Source: Treponema sp. (GTDB lineage Bacteria > Spirochaetota > Spirochaetia > Treponematales > Treponemataceae). From it: a DNA stretch of 46,951 bases. The DNA is taken from the NCBI GenBank assembly GCA_024402635.1, contig JAKSTJ010000017.1, forward strand, positions 1-46,951, in the 5' to 3' direction. Below are positions 42,918 to 46,951 of this stretch, in pieces. Below the pieces are notes generated by a model. That model saw only the letters and a list, made by a program, of their open reading frames with translations. It was not told the origin of the DNA and did no database searches. Every line of letters starts with the position of its first letter. Positions within the stretch are counted from its first letter, which is position 1. The position numbers and the translations under genes were made by a program.

Positions 42918-44957
42918 ATGAAGAGAAAAATATTTATAGTTATTTTATTTAGTTTTGTACTTGGTGTTTGTTTTTCCCAAACAGAAACAACTGGATTTGA
43001 AGATTTTGTTACTGCAAAAAAATACGAGCAGAGTGGACAGTTTTTTTCGGCTTACAAATATTATAAATCTGCAAAAGAGAAAGGTTATTCTATAAATTTA
43101 AGACAAATTGAAAAGGCTATAGACAAGAAGGTTGATTCATTTATGCAATCTCCAGAGAAGGCTTTGATTTGTATTCAGGATATGGAAAAATGCTTTTCAG
43201 AAGAACTGATGTGGGATGTATCATTTACTATTAAATATAATTCAAATGAAAAAAAGGTTTATATTGATGTAGAGTTAACAGAAAATTCTCAAACAAAAAG
43301 TTTTCTTTCCACGGGTAAAGATGCAATTGAAGCAGTTCCATCTTTGGATACTCAATGGCCTTTAATTTCTTCTGTTGATTCTTCCAGCAGCAGTAATAAT
43401 CTTATAAATGGAATTCCAACTGTTGATTATAACGGAATAAAGTTTAATTCTACCACGAACAAACTTTTTGATATTTCTTTTGAAATCAAGGATTCTTCTG
43501 GAAGACAAATTTGTAAAAAGGAAAATTTTTCTGTTTGTAATAAAAGAACTCTCATTATAAATAATCCTTCTGATTCGTTAATACGAAAGATTCGAAGCCG
43601 GGAATTGAAGGTTGAAATAACAAAGGCGGAAGTTAAATACGGAACAATTACCGGAAAATTTGACGGCGATTTTAGCAAAGTATCTGGTCTTTCTAAAAAA
43701 ACGGTAGATTGTTCTAAAACAAAAACAAAACTTTCCTATGATATGATTGGTCTTGAAGGAAAAGTTCTTAATATTTATGTATGGAATGATGAATTTGCTG
43801 ATTGTTTCTATTCTTTCTATGCAGCAAAATTACCAGCTGATGTAAAGGTAAATTTTGTTCATACTACTAACCAGGCTTACGCTTATCGGAACAAACTGAA
43901 TGAAGCTTTATCTGCTCAGGACGAAGTTGCAGCCAATGATAAAGTTGATATTTTTCTGGTAGAGGAAGACTATGCTTTAGACTATGTTGATTCACCGTAT
44001 ACATTAGATGTAAAGAAAGACATTGGTCTTACAGATGCTGATCTCGCTAATCAGTTTAAATATACAAAAGATGTTGTAACAGATTCAAAAGGAAATCTTA
44101 AAGGTGTTTCTTGGCAGGCTTGTCCAGGTGGATTCCTCTATCGTCGTTCTTATGCTAAAGAAGTTCTCGGAACAGATGAACCTTCTGAAGTACAGGAAAA
44201 ACTCGCTGACTGGGCTAAATTCAATGCAGTTGCTGCAGATATGAAAGCTGCTGGATACTACATGCTTTCTGGTTATGATGATGCATTCCGTGCATTCTCT
44301 GACAACATGACACAGCCATGGGTTGTTGATAACAAAATCGTTATTGACCCACAGATCCAGGCTTGGATTGATCAGACAAAAGAATACACAGACAAAGGAT
44401 ACAACAACAAAGCTTCTCTTTGGTCTGCTGAATCAACACAGGGTATGATGGAAGATGGTAAAGTATTCGGTTACTTCGGACCAGCTTGGTTCATCGACTT
44501 CTGTATGCCACATGACGAAGGTTCTGCTTTCGGTGACTGGGCATTCTGTAAAGGTCCACAGGGATTTTCTTGGGGTGGAACATGGATTTGTGCTGCAGCT
44601 GGAACAGATAACATTGAACTTATCAGAGACATTATGTTAACACTCACATGTGATGCTGATACAATGACAACATTCGCAAAAGAAAAAGGTGACTTCGCTA
44701 ACAACAAAACTTCTATGACAGCAATTGCAGCTTCAGAGTACGGTAACGACTTCTTAGGTGGACAGAAACGAACACCATTTTTCATTGATTCTGCTAAAAC
44801 AATCGATAAAAGTAATAAAACAAAGTATGATGAGGGGATAAATGAATGTCTTCTCCGTAATATGCAAGGGTACTTTTATGGTTACATAGATCTTGATACT
44901 GCATGGGAAAACTTTTACACATCAGTAGAAGAACGATATCCAATTTTACACAGATAA
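42918..44957 (+). CDS. Secreted fusion: TPR-like/beta N-domain plus sugar-binding-protein domain
   Basis: 679 residues. Signal peptide MKRKIFIVILFSFVLGVCFS without a lipobox site. Residues 25-80 look like a TPR hairpin (TAKKYEQSGQFFSAYKYYKS); 95-275 are beta-rich and unknown. From about residue 280 (GKVLNIYVWNDEF) to the end it matches the carbohydrate-binding proteins of ABC transporters common in Treponema (DIFLVEEDYALDYVDSPYTL, GVSWQACPGGFLYRRSYAKE, SGYDDAFRAFSDN, FGDWAFCKGPQGFSWGGTW, LTCDADTM). Such proteins are normally lipoproteins without an N-domain. Codons in about 44100-44790 prefer C-ending forms, unlike both flanks, so the gene is a mosaic. No Shine-Dalgarno site. No transporter genes nearby. 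Confidence 0.82.
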   Translation: MKRKIFIVILFSFVLGVCFSQTETTGFEDFVTAKKYEQSGQFFSAYKYYKSAKEKGYSINLRQIEKAIDKKVDSFMQSPEKALICIQDMEKCFSEELMWDVSFTIKYNSNEKKVYIDVELTENSQTKSFLSTGKDAIEAVPSLDTQWPLISSVDSSSSSNNLINGIPTVDYNGIKFNSTTNKLFDISFEIKDSSGRQICKKENFSVCNKRTLIINNPSDSLIRKIRSRELKVEITKAEVKYGTITGKFDGDFSKVSGLSKKTVDCSKTKTKLSYDMIGLEGKVLNIYVWNDEFADCFYSFYAAKLPADVKVNFVHTTNQAYAYRNKLNEALSAQDEVAANDKVDIFLVEEDYALDYVDSPYTLDVKKDIGLTDADLANQFKYTKDVVTDSKGNLKGVSWQACPGGFLYRRSYAKEVLGTDEPSEVQEKLADWAKFNAVAADMKAAGYYMLSGYDDAFRAFSDNMTQPWVVDNKIVIDPQIQAWIDQTKEYTDKGYNNKASLWSAESTQGMMEDGKVFGYFGPAWFIDFCMPHDEGSAFGDWAFCKGPQGFSWGGTWICAAAGTDNIELIRDIMLTLTCDADTMTTFAKEKGDFANNKTSMTAIAASEYGNDFLGGQKRTPFFIDSAKTIDKSNKTKYDEGINECLLRNMQGYFYGYIDLDTAWENFYTSVEERYPILHR

Positions 44958-44980
44958 TGTTTTTACTTCAGGAGAAATAA

Positions 44981-46687
44981 ATGAAAAAATTAATTTTTAT
45001 CACTACTTTACTTTGTTTATCATTCAGTTTATTTGCATTCCCAGATATGAGGGTTACAGAACATGGTGATGAAATTATAAAAATTCTGGATGATGAATTA
45101 TTCATGTTTCTTGAACCTGTTGAAAATGGTGAAGAAGAAACTGTAAGACATTATACAATCACCCCTGACTGGAATTTAATCGATGATGAAAATAACAATT
45201 GGGGACAGATTAAAGAAACAGAAGAATCTTATATTATTTCTTTTGAAGAAAATAACGAAGGCTTTAGCAGTACAATTGAATTTAACAAAAAGACATTTTG
45301 TTTTGCAAAGACAGAAACTTTTCGCTCAAAATATTTAGTTCAGACAAATTATTATGATGATTATGGCCGGATTTCCAAAGTTATTGTCAAAAATTTTTAT
45401 GGAGGCGAAACAGTTTATTTAATCGAGTATCACGGGCTTAGTTTAAAAACAAAATCTATCACATGTTATGATTCTGATACTGACTATTTTATTATGAAAT
45501 ATGAAGAAACTAACGGAAATCTTGTTTATTCAGCAAAATATGAATCCAATGAATTGTATAGAGAAAATTTTGTTGAATATTACGAAGACAGTGATGTTGT
45601 AAAAAAAGAAACTGAAATTAATCAGCAGGGTATTAAAATTGATGAATATTCAAAAGATAGAAAACTTATTTCAAGTATTTATAAATCTAAAGATGGTAAT
45701 TCTGTTTACGTAAATGAACGCTACGAATATGATTCAAATGGTAACAGAATCCGGGCTTATTCTCTTGATGAAAAGGATCAGATTATTTTTACACAAGTAC
45801 AGATTTATAACGAGAAAAATCAGCTTGTTCAGGAAATATTAAAAGATGAAAAAACCGGATATGTTTCAAAAGATGTTGTTGAATATGTTTCAGATATTCC
45901 AATTCGTCAGCTGGTTTATAGAAACGATGTTCTTACATTTGTTTACGAAATACAATCTGTAGATGGTAAAGATAACTGCTTCTGCTATAATTATTCAAAT
46001 CCAGATTATTTTAGAATTACACATTGTTATGGTGATGACGATAGATTTAATTTAGTAAAAGAAGAATTTTATGAAATTGATGAAGGAAAAATCGCCTTTA
46101 CTAAAAAATACAGTTATAATAATAGAAATCAAATTCAACGAATAAAAACCTATACAGCTGAAAATAAATTGTCTGATTGGAAATCTTATGAGTATTATGA
46201 TGATGGAATAACTCTTAAAACAATTTATAAATTTGAAGATGGAAAAATTGTTTATATAAAAGATTTTGATTCAGAAGGTAAACAGATTTCTCTTGCAGAT
46301 TTTGAAAAAGATTCAGGAAAAATTACTTTTTATTATGCCCTTAAATTTAATGAAGTTGGAATGTACAGCCTGAACAATGAATATGTATTAAAAAATCTGG
46401 CTATTGATATAGATAAACTTCCTGAATATGCAAAACAGTCAGAGAATGGTTATTATATTGACTGGAACGAAAAATCTGATGCAAAAGTTACAAAGTACGA
46501 TTTTACTCAGGAAAAAGAAGCCTGGTCTTTATTAAAGAATCTGGAAAAAGAAAATAAAATTATTCCCGGTGAGCATATTATTCTGGAAAATGTGAATAAT
46601 GAAACGGTCAGATATATTTTTAAACTTACAGAAAAAGGCTTTGTAGATTTTGATTTCTGCTATAGACTGGACTTCAAAGATAAATAA
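44981..46687 (+). CDS. Secreted YD/MORN-like repeat protein
   Basis: Signal peptide MKKLIFITTLLCLSFSLFAF, then 545 residues of irregular tandem strands with Tyr-Asp and Asn-Gly turns (NYYDDYGRISKVIV, ERYEYDSNGNRIRAYS, KKYSYNNRNQIQRIKTY, KSYEYYDDGITLKTIYKFED), about eight to ten units of 20-40 residues, resembling YD repeats or YwqK-type MORN variants. No toxin or cleavage domain is seen. GGAG precedes the ATG, 23 bases after the fusion gene, so the two are probably co-transcribed. Role unknown, probably periplasmic or surface. Confidence 0.72.
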   Translation: MKKLIFITTLLCLSFSLFAFPDMRVTEHGDEIIKILDDELFMFLEPVENGEEETVRHYTITPDWNLIDDENNNWGQIKETEESYIISFEENNEGFSSTIEFNKKTFCFAKTETFRSKYLVQTNYYDDYGRISKVIVKNFYGGETVYLIEYHGLSLKTKSITCYDSDTDYFIMKYEETNGNLVYSAKYESNELYRENFVEYYEDSDVVKKETEINQQGIKIDEYSKDRKLISSIYKSKDGNSVYVNERYEYDSNGNRIRAYSLDEKDQIIFTQVQIYNEKNQLVQEILKDEKTGYVSKDVVEYVSDIPIRQLVYRNDVLTFVYEIQSVDGKDNCFCYNYSNPDYFRITHCYGDDDRFNLVKEEFYEIDEGKIAFTKKYSYNNRNQIQRIKTYTAENKLSDWKSYEYYDDGITLKTIYKFEDGKIVYIKDFDSEGKQISLADFEKDSGKITFYYALKFNEVGMYSLNNEYVLKNLAIDIDKLPEYAKQSENGYYIDWNEKSDAKVTKYDFTQEKEAWSLLKNLEKENKIIPGEHIILENVNNETVRYIFKLTEKGFVDFDFCYRLDFKDK

Positions 46688-46690
46688 ACC

Positions 46691-46951
46691 GTCATGCCGA
46701 ATTTATTTCGGCATCTCACCGAAAATGTTTTTTATAAATTACAGGTGAGACCCTGAAACAAGTTCAGGGTGACATAGTGTGGTGAAATAAAGTGTCATGC
46801 CGAATTTATTTCGGCATCTCACCGAAAATGTTTTTTATAAATTACAGGTGAGACCCTGAAACAAGTTCAGGGTGACATAGTGTGGTGAAATAAAGTGTCA
46901 TGCCGAATTTATTTCGGCATCTCACCGAAAATGTTTTTTATAAATTACAGG
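46691..46951. repeat. Tandem 103-bp palindromic repeats (2.5 copies, continues past window)
   Basis: Units start at 46691, 46794 and 46897 and are nearly identical. Each has two oppositely oriented hairpin modules: GTCA-TGCCGAA-loop-TTCGGCA-TCTC, and GAGA-CCCTGAA-loop-TTCAGGG-TGAC, joined by an A+T spacer; TCTCACC and GGTGAGA also pair, so a unit can form a cruciform. The end of the array is outside the window. Confidence 0.93.

Noticed and set aside
44981..46687. Rhs/contact-dependent toxin
   Set aside because: YD-like repeats are irregular, the protein is short and there is no C-terminal toxin domain or immunity gene.
46691..46951. CRISPR-like array
   Set aside because: The repeated unit is 103 bp, spacers are not unique and the units are nearly identical throughout; no cas gene is near.

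Overview
The window is low in G+C (about one third by eye) and densely coded. It looks like a chromosome segment of a spirochaete, most likely a host-associated, plant-fibre-degrading Treponema. The evidence is the many short-signal lipoproteins with relaxed lipoboxes (VSC, TSC, TGC, LSC, FSC), the large beta-rich outer-membrane proteins ending in aromatic residues, a complete Bat (MoxR/DUF58/von Willebrand A) operon, a GH5 cellulase beside a sugar-type binding lipoprotein, and protein types familiar from that genus. I could run no database search, so the genus is inferred. I found no tRNA, rRNA, CRISPR array, transposase or prophage.

Layout. 1-955: 5' part of a GTP-type PEP carboxykinase (minus), cut by the window edge. 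1095-9223: a minus-strand Bat operon (moxR, DUF58, a membrane protein, batA, a batB-batC fusion, batD with SH3, smr, zinc-ribbon protein). 9423-10096: two small related lipoproteins, the second without a proper start. 10237-13326: aminotransferase, solute-binding lipoprotein and a small unknown. 13481-16225 (minus): sugar-binding lipoprotein and GH5 endoglucanase. 16486-18138: CsgG-like lipoprotein and adk. 18248-26073 (minus): SH3 lipoprotein, ABC-F ATPase, argD-type aminotransferase and a very large outer-membrane protein with a ruined metalloprotease motif. 26260-28358: REC-STAS-REC regulator overlapping a histidinol phosphatase. 28361-30658: DksA/TraR-like zinc finger (minus), infA and tyrS. 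30743-34337: J-domain protein (minus), acyl-CoA synthetase-like enzyme, rubredoxin and hisG. 34346-37826: diguanylate cyclase, orphan TRAP binding protein (minus), hisB and rnhA. 37883-42798: two lipoproteins, an outer-membrane protein, a radical SAM protein and tyrA (minus). 42918-46687: a secreted fusion protein with a sugar-binding-protein C-terminus, then a YD/MORN-like secreted protein. 46691-46951: tandem palindromic repeats running off the edge.

How the parts fit. Histidine biosynthesis (hisG, hisB, PHP phosphatase) is scattered singly. Tyrosine supply and use (tyrA, tyrS) lie in the same window. The GH5 enzyme and binding proteins suggest beta-glucan use. The Bat operon encodes an envelope complex of metal-binding VWA proteins with a MoxR chaperone ATPase.

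The most interesting observations are: a dispersed palindrome family with compensatory stem changes (22616, 46691, perhaps 33305); a GC-rich hairpin insert inside the ABC-F gene; an intrinsic terminator inside the start of a coding region (11565); two genes that look leaderless (26260, 42918); back-to-back promoters between the DksA-like gene and infA; a BatB-BatC fusion that keeps BatC's lipobox; and a mosaic fusion gene at 42918. I did not find a clear new defence or mobile system.
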